Positions 45,626 through 58,209 are shown, counted from the stretch's first letter. The stretch: DNA of 64,000 bases from Sebastes aleutianus (GCA_916700875.1 CAKAKS010000062.1:18342626-18406625), one strand, 5' to 3'. Notes: a model not told the origin generated them from the sequence alone. Numbers and translations: made by a program.

Positions 45626-46869
45626 GTGTTAATTGAGCTTTAGGAGGTGCTGGTAGGTTGATTTTGTTACCTTTGGACAGAGTTGGGCTAGCTGTTGATC
45701 TGCACTATGCAGAAATGGTGGCAGCCTTGAGTTGAGGCATAATCACAGTTGTTGATGCGAGTGTAGCTTGCTTTCTTCTGTTTATTAGGATTAAAAAAAG
45801 AAAAACATAATATACATCAACTTGACACAAACAGAAGTCTTACAGTCTGGCATAATGAATCACTCCGACACGATCTACATCTAATGAGCTATCCACATCG
45901 TAAACAGTTTTGAGATCTAAACTCTGCACATGCACACTACATGTGGAATCTCTCTGATTGGATCGCAGACGAAGAGCAGGAAGGGTGAGGCTTTTCACCA
46001 ACAATGTTAAGATGAATAAATAAAGTGGAGAGGGGGGAAAAAACTCAAAGCATCTCTCTGGTACTCTGCAAAATTAGCATGATGTTACAAAAAAACTTTT
46101 AAGCCTCTTCTCTGTTGATTTATACAGTACTAGTGTATACAGTTTGAAAGAGAACCATAATAAGTGTATCTAACATATTATGGGTTTGCAAAAAGAAAAA
46201 CATGAGTACTATTGCAGAATGTCTGTTTTGTCAACCTTGAAAAGGAAGGTTATTTAAAACATGATTTTAAAAATTAAAAAAAATTAAAAATTGAGATAAC
46301 ATGATATTTAAAGTGCTTCTACCACTGAAAACGTAACGAGATATTAAAAAAAACATGTATCTGCAGAGTTAAATTGCCATAGCTGATGAATACGGTTCAA
46401 AATTTTCTTTATTTTACATTTCTGTCCCCGTTTTGAAGAAATGTGTGTTTAACAGTTGTCGTTAGTCTGCTGGACAGATGAGCGGCTGTGATGGATGTAT
46501 TCATGTGCTCTATAATGACATTGTACAAGTGTTTACTGCAGGATGGTGTCCTGGCATGTTGCATTCTTCAGGGGACACAAATCAAGCTTCCATTGTAAGC
46601 TCGTCAGTCATCGCTGTGTTTTGGCTAACTGCTCGGCTCTCTCAGTTGGATGCTGGCAGTACCAGTCCCGTCGTGTCAAAATAATGATAGGACACTGCAA
46701 CATTTTAGTCTCATTATGAAGTTTTTTTGGGCCTCTTTCCGAAATCCAAAAGTGAAAAACTGAATGAGAAAATCTGAGAAAAATATTTTTTTTAAGATTT
46801 CCATACAGCAATAGTTGAAATGAAACATGGAATTTACATTACCAAGCAACTGTGACCTAAAATAAAAAA
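45626..46869. other. no gene recognised
   Basis: AT-rich. 46260-46310 contains short A-rich near-repeats. Nothing supportable. Confidence 0.45.
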
Positions 46870-47145
46870 AATCTGGTCCTCTCAAGGTTCCATGGTGGAG
46901 AGGAGGTTGTGTTGCTCTGGCTCTATCTATTTGGTGACGCCGGGAAGCTGCTTGACATGACATCCTCTTGGATCCACCATCTCAGATTTGTTCATATTGT
47001 TGTATTTATGTATTAATTTGTCATATGGATTGTCTTTGTTCTATTTTGTAAAGGACAGAGGGTGTCGTATCCTGTACAGATTGTAAAGCCCCCTGAGGCA
47101 AATGTGATTTTGGGCTATACAAATAAAATTGACTTGACTATCCTT
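46870..47145 (+). mobile_element. LINE (L2-like) 3' end
   Basis: Ends with GTACAGATTGTAAAGCCCCC, TGAGGCAAATGTGATTTTGG, GCTATACAAATAAAATTGAC, a 3' tail that I recognise as extremely common in teleosts and attributed to L2-type LINEs and SINEs that borrow their tail. No coding part is left. Confidence 0.6.
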
Positions 47146-47367
47146 ACAAATGTCAATGAGCTTAACTGACTGTGGTAACACGGTGTGACTGCTTTTACCA
47201 GTGTGATGCATAAACTGATTTTATCAGGTAAACTGAAAAGGAAACAAACACATACAATAAATGGCACACTGACAAGGTAGCGTATCACAATATTTAAAAG
47301 CAAACTTGCTTTTATTTTCCACAAATTAATGGCACATATTGATAACTGACAAGACACAGGGAATACA

Positions 47368-47733
47368 CAACACGTTCCCATACCAACTCGTCACATACGG
47401 ACGCTTTGTCAGACCCCTCGGCGTCACTTTTTGAACACATGGACAAACAGCTGATTGTAACATGATGCAGGGGACACAAACAGCAGTCTCCTGGATGAAA
47501 GACTTGTATTTGTTAAACCCATCCACCTCACTTCCTGCTCACCCGCTGTGTCTCTTTCGCTCATTAAACCACGTCACCACAGTACTTTCCCAGAGCGTTT
47601 ACTGTTGCTGTCGATGGGTTTACATTGTAGTCAATGGAAATCCCAGTGCGTTTCATACCGGCGGTATCGAACGCTGACGGCCGTGACAAAGCATCTTGTT
47701 GGTATTTGACTCCCTGGGAATGAGAACGGGTTC
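47368..47733 (-). mobile_element. family C element with probable 7-bp duplication
   Basis: It begins CAACACGTTCCCATACCAAC and ends GGGAATGAGAACGGGTTC. The flanks are GAATACA (47361-47367) and GAATACC (47734-47740). The interior includes GACACAAACAGCAGTCTCC, CCCATCCACCTCACTTCC, GATGGGTTTACATTGTAG, but the CCTAAACCTAAC module is deleted. The open frame at 47462-47677 (SWMKDLYLLNPSTSLPAHP) resembles that of the copy at 3351. Confidence 0.85.
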
Positions 47734-47740
47734 GAATACC

Positions 47741-49533
47741 ATTGAATGGCAGCTATAGTACAAGTAAACACTAACCTGCAGAAATTAGTCCATGCTTGTG
47801 ATGAAACGTGACCTGATTGCTACAGTATCCCATACCAAAATGGGCAGGATGGATTAAGAACACAGGAGTCTGAATCAAACTCCCAACGTCTGCCAGCAAA
47901 ATATGCCAGACAGCAAAATAATTCTGTAGTATTAGATGCCTGCAATAGGCAAAGTTTCTCTTATATGCAACCGTGGCAAGACAAGATTTAATAAGTAACA
48001 TTACTCACCAGCTGCAGGGAGCCATCCAAAGGGACTCTGTACACATGTGAATCACCGATTGTCTTACATCTGTCTGAGGTGTTTTTTCCCTCTCAGAAAA
48101 ATCAAAACAAAGTGCTGCATTCTCCATCCAGAGCCATCAATCTGTCATTTCTATGAAGCCTGAATTACTACTAAGTGGCAGCTGTCACCACTGACACTCG
48201 ATCCCACACTTCCACTGTACTGATGAGCAAATGATCACAAACACACGGTAACACAGATAGCTGTCCTACCTTTACAACAGCAGCTTTTATTATTATCCAA
48301 CACATTTATAAGACAAGAAGCAGAGACGCTCCTGAGTCGTCAAGGTTGTTTGGTTACATATTTATGTGTCCCAATTTGGAAAACAAGCACTCTCCCACAC
48401 AGTTTGTGGCTGGCCAGTGTGTGCTTTAAAACTCACTGGATTAGAAAAAATGAGGAGCTAATTAGGGTGCAGTAGTTGGCATAACTTGCACAGTCCCATC
48501 GATTTCTTCTTCTGGGATGGGAGTTTCTCAGCGGGAGTCAAACACGCTGTCTGTGTATTAATTTGAAAAACCATACAGCTGGAGGCCCGTGGGCAACGGC
48601 CCAGTCGGCCCGATTCAATTTCTGTGCTTGGAAATGGGTAAGTGATACTCCATGTGGCCAATTTATACACCTATCTGAAGCCCAGAGAGCCCATGTGTGC
48701 TTATAAATCACTGGATGCATATAATTATGTACTGTGTGCTGAAAGGGATGCTCCCTCTTGGGATATTGAACACTTTACATTATACTGCAGTTTACTGCAC
48801 CACGACTTCTCTTTAACTCGCCTTATCATAGCTCTCTCTCCACTGCTGGTTTCTGCACATATATAACTCAACGTGGCATCAGTGAGAAACCCATCTATGG
48901 TCACTGACTGACAGGAAATCCTCTTGGCACAGAAGATGAGCTCATTTCAAACTTTACTGTCTTCTAAACAGCAGAGAGGGAGTGCTTCATTCAAAGGAAA
49001 GCCGGGGTTGTACTGCCAAATGGTTGTTTTCCAACCACCTCCACCCTCAAGAGAAGCATTGCAGTAACAACGGGGACACAATGTTTTGACGTCACTTTAT
49101 TTCAAACTTCTATATTTAAAAAAAAACAAAAAACTAACAATTATTTTTCCCACCTGGGGCTGCGAGATTACGCAGTTGCTAAGTGTTGCCTAAATGCAAT
49201 CAACAGAAAGTGTTGAATTCCCACACCCACACAGGAACACACAGATACTATCTACACACGCTCAGAAATACACATATTTTTAGCCATTCCCTGTTGTATC
49301 CTCACTTCCAACAGCGCTTTCAACTCCGAGAGTCGGTGAGTGGGAATAAGTGTTTCTTGGATGGATCCCACATTGATACAATAGAGCAGATAAAGTAGAA
49401 TTACTGTAGCTGGGTTCATAGAGTGGAGAGCCAATAGTGGAACTTGGACGTAGAAATTATGTGGAGGTACTATAAAGCAATGGAAAAAAAACAACCACAG
49501 TCTGAGTATCAGGCTAGATTTTTTGTTGTTCAC
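47741..49533. other. no gene recognised; possible conserved elements
   Basis: 48450-48780 looks single-copy and compositionally even, CNE-like by texture. No repeats seen. A 93-codon minus frame at 49252-49533 has no recognised domain. Confidence 0.4.
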
Positions 49534-49642
49534 GTTGGCTCAAAAGTTGTTTCTAAGTCCATTCTTGTCCTTGAAAACAACAGTTGACAGAATAGTATCT
49601 CAAAGTCCACTTCATAGTTTGAAACTCAGCTTTTGAGCCAAC
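49534..49642. mobile_element. 109-bp hairpin element
   Basis: GTTGGCTCAAAAG at the left and CTTTTGAGCCAAC at the right are perfect 13-bp inverted repeats, extended by GTTTC / GAAAC inside. The interior has CCATTCTTGTCCTTGAAAAC. This may be a short MITE or the inverted end of a larger one. Confidence 0.6.
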
Positions 49643-49796
49643 ATGGATGGCAAATCCCTAAAGTGCCCAGAAAAATATGGAAACTGGAGCATCTACGCTT
49701 CTATGACAACTGAGCAAACTCAAGATCATGTGATATGATGGAAAGCTCAAGAACAGCCTCTAAATGGACCTTAAATTTGAGATTGTTCAGTCAACC

Positions 49797-50309
49797 CAGC
49801 CCGTTCTTATTCCTAGGGCGTCAAATACCAATGCTTTGTAATGGCCGTCGGCGTTTGATACTGCCACATAGGGCACCCTTTCGCTGCGGTATAAAGCGCA
49901 CTGGGTGTCCATTAACTACAATACAAATCTATCCATGCACAGCAACAGTAAACACACAGGGAAAGTGTTGTGGTGACGTATTATAAAGAGTGAAAAGACA
50001 CACCGGGCGGGTGGGAGTAAAGGTGTATGGGTCCAACAAACTCAGGGCTTTCATCCAGGAGACTGCTGTGAATGTTCTGTGCGTTACATTTAGCTTGTGT
50101 CCTGTGTTCACAACATCTAGCCACATTTTCACTCTAAAAAACGTAATTTTAAGCCCAAACATATTTTTTTTTTTCCTAAACCTAACTAAGTGGTTTTGTT
50201 GCCTAAACCTAAGCAAGTGTTTTTGTTTAATTCACAACATTAAGCACGTGTTTACCAGAGGGGTCTGACAAAGCGTCAGTATGTGACGAGTTGGGATGAG
50301 AACGTGTTG
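49797..50309 (+). mobile_element. family C element, fullest copy
   Basis: The 513-bp copy begins CAGCCCGTTCTTATTCCTAG and ends GTTGGGATGAGAACGTGTTG. All modules are present in order: GGGCGTCAAATACC, CACCCTTTCGC, ATTAACTACAATACAAATC, GAAAAGACACACCGGGCGGG, GGCTTTCATCCAGGAGAC, GTGTCCTGTGTTCACA, TTTTCCTAAACCTAACTAAG, GTTGCCTAAACCTAAGCAAG, AGAGGGGTCTGACAAAGCG. The flanks (GTCAACC/GCGAACC) are at best a decayed 7-bp duplication. No transposase frame. Confidence 0.86.
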
Positions 50310-51548
50310 GCGAACCGCATGTAAAATGATTTAATAGATCATACACTGTACATAGTACATTACACGTAGCAGTGAAATTTAATTTAACAAGCCTAATTTT
50401 GACTGATGTACATGTGTTCAGGGAAAAAAAAAAAAAAAAAAACCTCTTCAGAGGCTCTTAGGAGAAAGAATCAATGTTCATTTTGACACTTTTGACATGA
50501 TTTATTATACCTTCATCTGTCCAAACAGATTATAATGAAATTATGTTCCACGATGTTAAATCTGAGTTGTGCAAACATTTAATATGCTGGAAAATGGACG
50601 CTGAATTTATCAATTACTAAAACATCCAGGTAAAGATATGGTACACTTGGCGAACATGGAGAGGGGGAACATCTGCTGCCTCTACTTCTCTCTTAAAGAT
50701 GGTTATCTACTGTAAATCAATAGGCCTCCTCACTATTGGCATGACTGGGAGCTGACTCAGCCTAATTACCCTCTGGTCCGACCTTTAAATCACACCAATG
50801 AGAACAAATAAATAATGACCGGTTAAAGTACCGCTGTCTTAGCACTTTCGTCAAAATCGGCATGCACAAATGAAGTGTAAATTTATGGAAATGCAACAAG
50901 CGTGAGGGGAGCGTCTTGCATTTTGGGTGACAAATTGAAAGCAGAGGAACACCCGAGAACTGTCTGCCTGAGTGCCAAGTAAGACAGTTAATCTCTACAC
51001 TGTCCGGGGCCACTTAATTCCTACTGAAATGTGGCACACATTCGCCTCTCCTTCCTAGGCCCCCATGTTCTTCTTCCCTTATCACTGTAATTTGGTGTGC
51101 ACTGACAATGGGAAATTTGACAGAGCTATTGACAGTAACTATTCCACAGTGGGCTAATAACTTCAAGATTTCAGACAATGAGGGGAGTATTAAAAAGGAT
51201 TGAACTGTAGCCTGAATAGAAAAACAGTAATGACTGATAGTACGGTATATTACAGCGCCATCTCCCCGGGAACTTTTCTCATAATCATTTCTTAATTTAT
51301 TTTAGAAACTAGTTCAAGGAGAGGTATTATAGGCTTTTCAATTTCAACCTGAGTTAGGGACAACAAGTGTAAAAATAAAAAAAAGGACAAAAGCTGCAGT
51401 GTTCAGAAAATCTAAATTGAATGCCTACCAGCAGAAAATTGACCTTATCTTGTTTTTATAGGTCAAACTTGTACGCAAAATGCTGTGAAAGAAACCAAAA
51501 AGATCTTCTAGTCTTAAAGGAATAAGCAAAAGCCAGAATCTGGTTTGC
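50310..51548. other. no gene; A19 run
   Basis: A19 at 50424-50442. 50880-51200 looks single-copy and may be conserved. Nothing else supported. Confidence 0.45.
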
Positions 51549-51665
51549 GGTGACCAGACGTCCCGTTTGTCCAGGATCATCCCGTGTCCTGGCAAATATC
51601 TGTAAAACACTAAAATGTCCAATTTCAACAATCACTAGCCTACCAAATTGTCCTGGTTTTCACCA
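51549..51665 (+). mobile_element. hAT-like MITE terminus
   Basis: GGTGACCAGACGTCCCGTTT followed by GTCCAGGATCATCCCG is a terminus I recognise from hAT-type (Tip100-like) elements, usually AGGGTGACCAGACG. The other end is not evident; AATTGTCCTGGTTTTCACCA near 51645-51664 may be its decayed inverted partner. Confidence 0.42.
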
Positions 51666-51710
51666 CTATTAAAAAAGAATTACATTTGTGTTCAGCACTT
51701 ACATGGATAA

Positions 51711-51772
51711 TAATAATAAATTCAACTTATTTAGTGCTTTTCAAGGACTCAAGGACACTTAAACTGGATGTT
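51711..51772 (+). mobile_element. LINE-tail-like fragment
   Basis: AATAATAATAAATTCAAC, TTATTTAGTGCTTTTCAAGG and ACTCAAGGACACTT resemble a frequent fish repeat tail (TTATATAGCGCTTTTC...). Too short to classify. Confidence 0.35.
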
Positions 51773-52319
51773 CATCATGTTCTGTGCCACTCATTATTAC
51801 CTAACCCAATAGAAAAACAAACAATGCACCACGCGCCTGAATTCAATACTGATTTGTTTGCATGTGTGTCAATGAGTCATTGTCAAGGCTGTTGCTATGA
51901 TGCTTGTAGCTCTTACTGACAGAACTCTAATGGTTAGTGGTCAAGGCGAAGAGAAAGTCTGTCTTTTCTAAAGAGCTCCAGGAGGCTTAAACTCTTTCCT
52001 CCGTAAAGTACCCGGCAATGAAAACGTTTTGTGTCCTGCACACACTGCAAGAGTAGATTTTTGGTTGCGCACGGCGGAAATTCTGATATAATAGATCATA
52101 TTATACAAGACCAGATAGCAATATACAATAGCTTTCAGAGAATGTGTCACAGTCGGCCATTTAGCCGGCAGCCTGCGCACGCTCACATATACCTTTGAGT
52201 TTAGTTTTTATAAAAAGGTATCTCACAGTTATTATATTACACCAATGCAATTCTTCTGTTTACTATAGTGTTATACAGTTTAAATAAATTATGTTTTGGT
52301 GGAGGGTAAAAAAAACGTC

Positions 52320-52472
52320 TTTTAGTTGGATGAGGCGCTGTCCATGGTGCTGAAATAACTGTTCCCCATCCTGATGACAATGCCAACAGTACGGTGCGTG
52401 CATAACCGCATACATGAACGTACAGTACATTTAAGGGTTTCAGTTTGGAGGTTTGAAAATTTGGTCACCCTA
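52320..52472 (-). mobile_element. family I repeat, copy 2
   Basis: On the minus strand the segment begins AGGGTGACCAAATTTTC, a hAT/Tip100-like terminus. It then encodes in the frame 52510-52322 TVGIVIRMGNSYFSTMDSAS, nearly the same peptide as copy 1 at 23757-23975. The nucleotide match (CAGCACCATGGACAGCGCC) is strong. No target duplication found. Confidence 0.5.
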
Positions 52473-54044
52473 ATCTGGTTAGCTTCACTCAGCATAAAGA
52501 CTGGAAACAACTAGCCTGGCAGTAACAAAATCCCCCTACCACCTGTAAAGCACAAAAAAAAAAGTATAAAACAACAATTTGCATTTACTTTTCTCATCTC
52601 TCGGTAAGAACGTGAATAAGAATATTTCCCAAAATGTAAAACGTATTGCTTTAAATATGTATCATGGTGATACTAAAACAATTGTAGCCAGCCTGACACT
52701 GCAATAGGCCACTTGTATCAAAAACCTGAGTCTGTTTTTATTCCTGGTGTGTCGAATTGACTTCGGCCCAAACCTCAGGGTCTTCTCATCTGCTGCTTTG
52801 AGAACAACAGTTGACAACTTGATCTAGTTCTGCTGAAGCAATGGATCTTGAGCTTGAAGATGTTTAACTCTGGACAGCAAACTCAATTTGCTGAAGACTC
52901 CATTGATTTTTTCTCACCTCTTTCTTCCCCTTCTCATATGCTGGGAAATGATTTACAACACAGTTTGCCACAGAGTGAGACTGTATGTATAAACTAGGGT
53001 ACACAAAATATACAACTTTTCAGACAGCTGGGAGTTTCACTTCACATGGTAATGTATGCAAATATGCATCCAGATTTTGAAGCTATTATCACACATTTTT
53101 TTGTTGACTAGTCACTTTCAGTCGGAGGGAGAGACGGAGTCACTTTTTGAGAGTCACAACTTTTCAAAGTAAGTAAGCTCAAGCTTTCAAAGCGTAGCTG
53201 TAACAAATCTGAAGTTTGACAGCTTTATTAAGTGATCCTGGGATTTTTCCTCTTGTGCTTGTTTGGACATGGCACACTCTGCTTTAAAGCTGCTGCTACA
53301 ATAAACATTGATCTGTGTGCTGGATGCCAACGCTAACAAAGGCCAATCAAAGGCTCTTGTATTGTGGAGGAAATCTGGTAGGATATTTGACTGGGATTTG
53401 AGAGGACTAACAAGGTTTTGGACTTCAACACTCCAGCCGGAGTCTATTTAGAAGTTTGAATTGATAGTTTGAAAGTTTAATAAAAATAGATGCAGGACTC
53501 AAACTGCATTTTTTCTTTGCACTTTTTTTCAATACAGTCTGTGGGTTTCTCTTTTACCTTGGTTGAAGGGTGTACTGTTTTATTGAAATTAATCCTACAG
53601 TCTAGACGGCTAGTAAGCACCTGCCTTTGGAAGATGAAATGTGAAAATAGAGAGCTGAGATTATATGCTATTAACATCGTGTGCCTTGCCACATTGTATA
53701 AAATAATTACCGTTTTCCATCCTTATGTCCAACAGCTTTCTATCTTCTCATTAAACTGTTCTCCGCTAAGCTCAGACAAGTCACTGAATCTAAGTTAATT
53801 CAACACACATGTACAGAACGGTTTGATTCACATGAGATTCTGACTGCATTTAACAGTAAATTATTATACGCAGTGATAATTTAATGATGTAATTTATACT
53901 TCTTGTGATTGACATATGCAGTAATACTTTACAGTATCACTCATAGGGATCTTTTTTTTTCTACAGAATGGTGAATACTTCTACTTTCGTTAATACTTTA
54001 ATTACCAATTGAGTATTTTTACATTGTTCTACTGGTACTTTTAC
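52473..54044. other. no gene recognised
   Basis: Single-copy-looking. Overlapping antisense frames at 53477-53798 have no recognised domain. Confidence 0.45.
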
Positions 54045-54710
54045 TTAAAAAGGGACTGTATGTACGTTTTTACACGTTCTTTATTGCCAATGTGTGAACA
54101 AGTTATAACCTAAAAAATTAGACCTTCCACAACTTTCTGGGTTTCCTCTATCAGCCTGTAGACTGCTTTAATGTGAAGAATGGTGGATGTTTTTTCTGGG
54201 AAAATGTGACGTCATGCGCGCTCGCTAGTGCCTTTATTTTAAGCTTCACTACAGGGCTAACAGTGGGAAAGGATAGCCAACGTTCGGTTAGAGTCCGCTA
54301 ATGCCAACAAACGACCAGCCCCCACCACAATTCAGATTCCAACACAAAAAAAAAAATCAAAGTTGTATCTAGTGAAGCCCATCTTGTGAAAAACAGGAAA
54401 GTGACAGATGTCGGGTGAAACTAGGATCAACATCGGCTGGGCCTTCGATTCATGGAGGGACCTTCATTTGGTTTTGGGTATCAAAACGGACCCCAATCTA
54501 ACATACTGCAAAGCATGTGCAATATATAGTGATATTGTGGCGTTATTGTCAATCATGTTCAGTGTGTGTTGCCTCACTGTTTTGACAGATGCTCGCTCGC
54601 CTCTAAATACTGCGAGCGCAAGCAACAGGCACTGACTGTCGTTGACTTGACGGCCACAGGCGTCATTGTGAACAAGCTATATTTCTGATTCTTACATAGA
54701 GCCCCTTTAA
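54045..54710. mobile_element. piggyBac-like MITE with TTAA duplication
   Basis: TTAA at 54045-54048 and 54707-54710 bracket a 658-bp segment. Inverted termini: left AAAGGGACTGTATGTACG, right (reverse complement) AGGGGCTCTATGTAAGAATC. The subterminal words TGTGAACAAGTTAT and the reverse of AACAAGCTATATTTC also mirror each other. The termini differ from those of the TTAA element at 18362, so this is a separate family. The frame at 54408-54635 is internal and shows no transposase motif. Confidence 0.78.
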
Positions 54711-56268
54711 GGAAACGATGGGAGTGCTTCGTCTGGTCACTCTGCAATGTGAAAATGATCTGTCCCACATTTACAATTGACTTGAGAAGCTACTCTGGAT
54801 TTTTTGTGAACATTGTGCTAATTATTTCCAACTACTGTTGAGGACCAATACTGAGTTATAGTTAGTCGCCTCAGAGCTGGAGACTGTTTGCCGACTGTCA
54901 TGCTGGGGTGACAAAATGAGCAGGGGCTCTCATCTGCCCTGTGGGTCATTAATAGCTCCCTAGGAAATGTTTCTGCCTAGTTCTCATCTATCCATTAATC
55001 CTCTTTAATTAATTCTCTCTCATTTACCTTGGTTAGAAGAAATCAATAGCACAGGTTTCACTTAATTTGACAAATGTTCTTTTGCTTTATCCCTCGATGC
55101 TGTGTGTGCAAGAAGGTGTGTGTGTGTGTGGACAGCATAAGGGATGTGGAGATTAGTCTGAAGTGACTAAATTGAGTCATTCGAGAATTGCAACCAAGGT
55201 GTGAGGTATGTTCGAGACTGAAGTAAATATTTTGGATGGAAATATTTACTTAATGAGTCTCAATCACCGGCTGTGGAAACTCATTTATTAGTCATTGTTG
55301 TGGAAGAGGTGTCTGACACATTTTTCCCCCTGGTACGTATTGTTTTTCACCACGGAGGGCCCTGATCCTTTGAGCTCTTTGTCTCCTCCCTAACATTTAT
55401 ACGCCTTTTTCTGAAGCTCAAAATTCAATCCCAAAGGTTTCAATTAGAAAAGTGTGGTGCATCTGAGTGTATTCACTTTAATAGTAGAGAGTGATCTCCT
55501 GAGTGTTGTAGAAGGGTACTGCTGGAAGTGCTGCTCTGTCTCTAACTCGGGCTAATTGGGTTTCTTTCAGCTTCAGCCAACAACAGTACATCGAAAAAAA
55601 AAAAGGGAGAATTCTTTTATTGTGAGCTGCAGATTTTAGCCAAGTGTACATTTTTATGTGTTTCTTCTGATCCACATACAGAAAAGCACTAGTTCCCAAA
55701 GCATACCATATAGCTTTACAGGTTGTTTATTAGAGTTACTGCATGTGGTATTATTGCAAGAAACAACCAATTTCACATTATCCTTTTCACAAAATTCTTG
55801 TTTGATATTGTTGTTTGGGTTGGTTTTGAAAATGCATTTCGATATTGTGTTTGCAAAATAAAAGAAACAAATAAGACAACTACATGTTGTAGGCTTCAGT
55901 AGCTGAAGCATCTACTAGGTTTTCAGCTGCAGATTTGCACACATCAGAGTTTGTTAGTTCATGAGATCGTGGCAGTACTGACTCCCCAAGAAGAACCCTC
56001 AGAACCTCTTCCCGATCACATAATACTGAGATGTTTTTTTTGTGAAACAAATCTCCCAAGTGCCCTCCCAATAAAAATTAAAAAAAAGCCCCTTCCATTA
56101 TAAGGATGTGTATAAAAAAAGGGGGTTTCAATGAAAATAAACCAATTAACAAAATAAAGCCTGTGGGCATTATTGTTTGGCAAGCACAAACTCTCGTACA
56201 AATAGCACTAAGGTCTGCTTTGATGCAGGTAATCTAGTGGAAAGGTGTTCTTTAATAGTCACTCCAGC
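54711..56268. other. no gene; short GT run; possible conserved elements
   Basis: (GT)n of 15 nt at 55116-55130. 54950-55080 is TAAT-rich (CATTAATCCTC, TTTAATTAATTC) and looks like conserved non-coding sequence. Several short frames have no support. Confidence 0.4.
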
Positions 56269-57555
56269 TAAGTTTCAGAATCACCCTCGATCAGAAAAGT
56301 TATTACAGCCTCAAAAGTTTCTGGCAGACAATAGCTGTTGAAATGAGGTCTGCATTAAATGGAGGAAGGATCAGAATAGCCTGGGTGTGCAGTTCCTCAC
56401 CTCTCTTAAGCCCTAAAGAAATGGGCATCGTCACATCCTGATTGTCCGAGAGGAAAAATGCACCAAGCTGCTCTCAGTTGTTAATTAGGAGTCAGTTCCC
56501 CACACCCTGCACAAACAGCTGATCTGAATCACCTCCAATAAACTCAGGGGAACTGTGACTTTCAGCTAAAACGAATGAAAAGAAATGACAGCAAGAACCA
56601 AAAGAATGAGCTGCTACACTCTCTGCTCATATAATAAACACTGTGTCATCGGCATTTTACAAATATCCTTCACACAGTTGTTTACCTTTAACACAATTTC
56701 ACAAAACCCCATAAATTCATTCTCATCACTTTTGTCGCTGTCCATAAAAATAAAAATGTGCACGACAGCTTCCCTCTCCTGAGCCTCCACCTCAGCGCAG
56801 GTTATTTGTTTTCTCCACCACATTTGCTATCTGAGTGATGCACACTTTTAGAGCCTTATCAATGGGTATGCCCTTTGCAATGTTTGACAGCCACTCACGC
56901 TGCACTGTATTTTTCAACACCTGCGTTGTATTCGAAACTACTAGTTGGGGCTGGGTATCGTTTAAAAAATGATGATACCAGTACCAACACAAGGACCGTT
57001 AAAGTGATACTGATACCACTAGAGTACTTCATATGATACCCATCATGTGAATGGAAGCTGTGGGTGTGTCTCACTGGTTCGCTCGCAGACGTGTTCAATG
57101 CTGTTCAGCTCAAAGCCGCTCCCCTTTTCCTTTGTAGAATGAACTGATATAGGTTTTGTCTATTATACTTATATCAATCTTGTTGAATGAACTAATATGG
57201 TTTTTAATATTTCTTTTTATTTAAATTAATTTAATTAATCTGAATTTTCTTAGAAGCATGTACAATAAACAAGAATGAATCATTTAATGAACATAATCAT
57301 GGTTATTTAATTTATTTAATGCGAACATATTTCTAGTTTGTTAATCAAACATATGCCCAAGTTTATTTTTTTGATTGCAGCAAGGTTTCAGAATCACCCA
57401 AATCACCCTCAAACAGAAAAGTTAAGAAAGCAAAATCTCAAAAAAACATTTTTTTTTTAGATTTGCACCAAGCTGCTCTCAGTTGTTAATTAGGAGTCAA
57501 TCCCCACACTCTGCACAACAGGTGATCTGAATCACCTCCAATCAACTCACCCTCA
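56269..57555 (+). repeat. direct duplication of a two-block segment, about 1.1 kb apart
   Basis: Block a: 56269-56318 and 57381-57441 share GTTTCAGAATCACCC, CACCCTC, CAGAAAAGTTA. Block b: 56460-56553 and 57465-57555 share an identical run of about 34 bp (starts GCACCAAGCTGCTCTCAG, ends TTAGGAGTCA) and then TGATCTGAATCACCTCCAAT. The blocks are 140 bp apart in the first copy and about 25 bp in the second. A hAT-like MITE lies between the copies. Confidence 0.82.
56945..57115 (+). mobile_element. hAT-like MITE fragment
   Basis: GGGGCTGGGTATCGTTTAAA with GATACCAGTACCAACAC and AAAGTGATACTGATACCAC is a terminus known to me from fish and other vertebrate hAT-type elements. The right end is not identified, and AT-rich sequence follows to about 57360. 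Confidence 0.45.
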
Positions 57556-57639
57556 TAGACCGCTACCACAGACACAAATTATAAACAAAGTTTATACATA
57601 TATGTATTAATACTAATAACATTCACCTCACTAAATTGG

Positions 57640-57800
57640 TAAATGTGTAAATTTAATTCAATTAGTGCCTTTTTATTTTATTACTACTACTACTTTCATT
57701 TATTTATGTTATTTTAACTTCAACGAGAGAAGCCTTTTTAAAATTTCATTGTACCTAAGTATAATGACAATAAAGATAATTCCAATTCTATTTAAATTAA
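57640..57800 (+). mobile_element. LINE 3' tail-like segment
   Basis: TTTCATTGTACCTAAGTATA and ATGACAATAAAGATAATTCC resemble the 3' ends of teleost LINEs that terminate ...CAATGACAATAAAG followed by a short repeat. No coding remnant is visible. Confidence 0.4.
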
Positions 57801-58209
57801 ATTAAAATTAGATCTGGATTGAAAAATAATGTGCAGCAGGTATGACTTTGACTTTTCATACTGCATTTTCAAAATCAAAGCAAGTCATATCACTACAAAA
57901 TCACACTTAAGAACCTAAAGGTGACGATTACTTATATTAAGATCAAGTTTCAATCAAGGTTATGTTAAGATGAAGAGTACTTTAGATTAGTTATGATCAA
58001 GATGAAGTTGAACTAAGATGATTTAAAATGAGTAATGAATCAATTCAACATTAGATTAAGATACATTAAGATTTAGATGTACTAAATGCTTCAGATGAAT
58101 TACATTTTCCACAATTGAAATGATCTGTATTTCTATTACAAATGATATTCGCAGATGAAGGTTGAGGAAAAAGACAAATGCATGCAAGTGTCTGAATAAA
58201 GCTGCTGAA

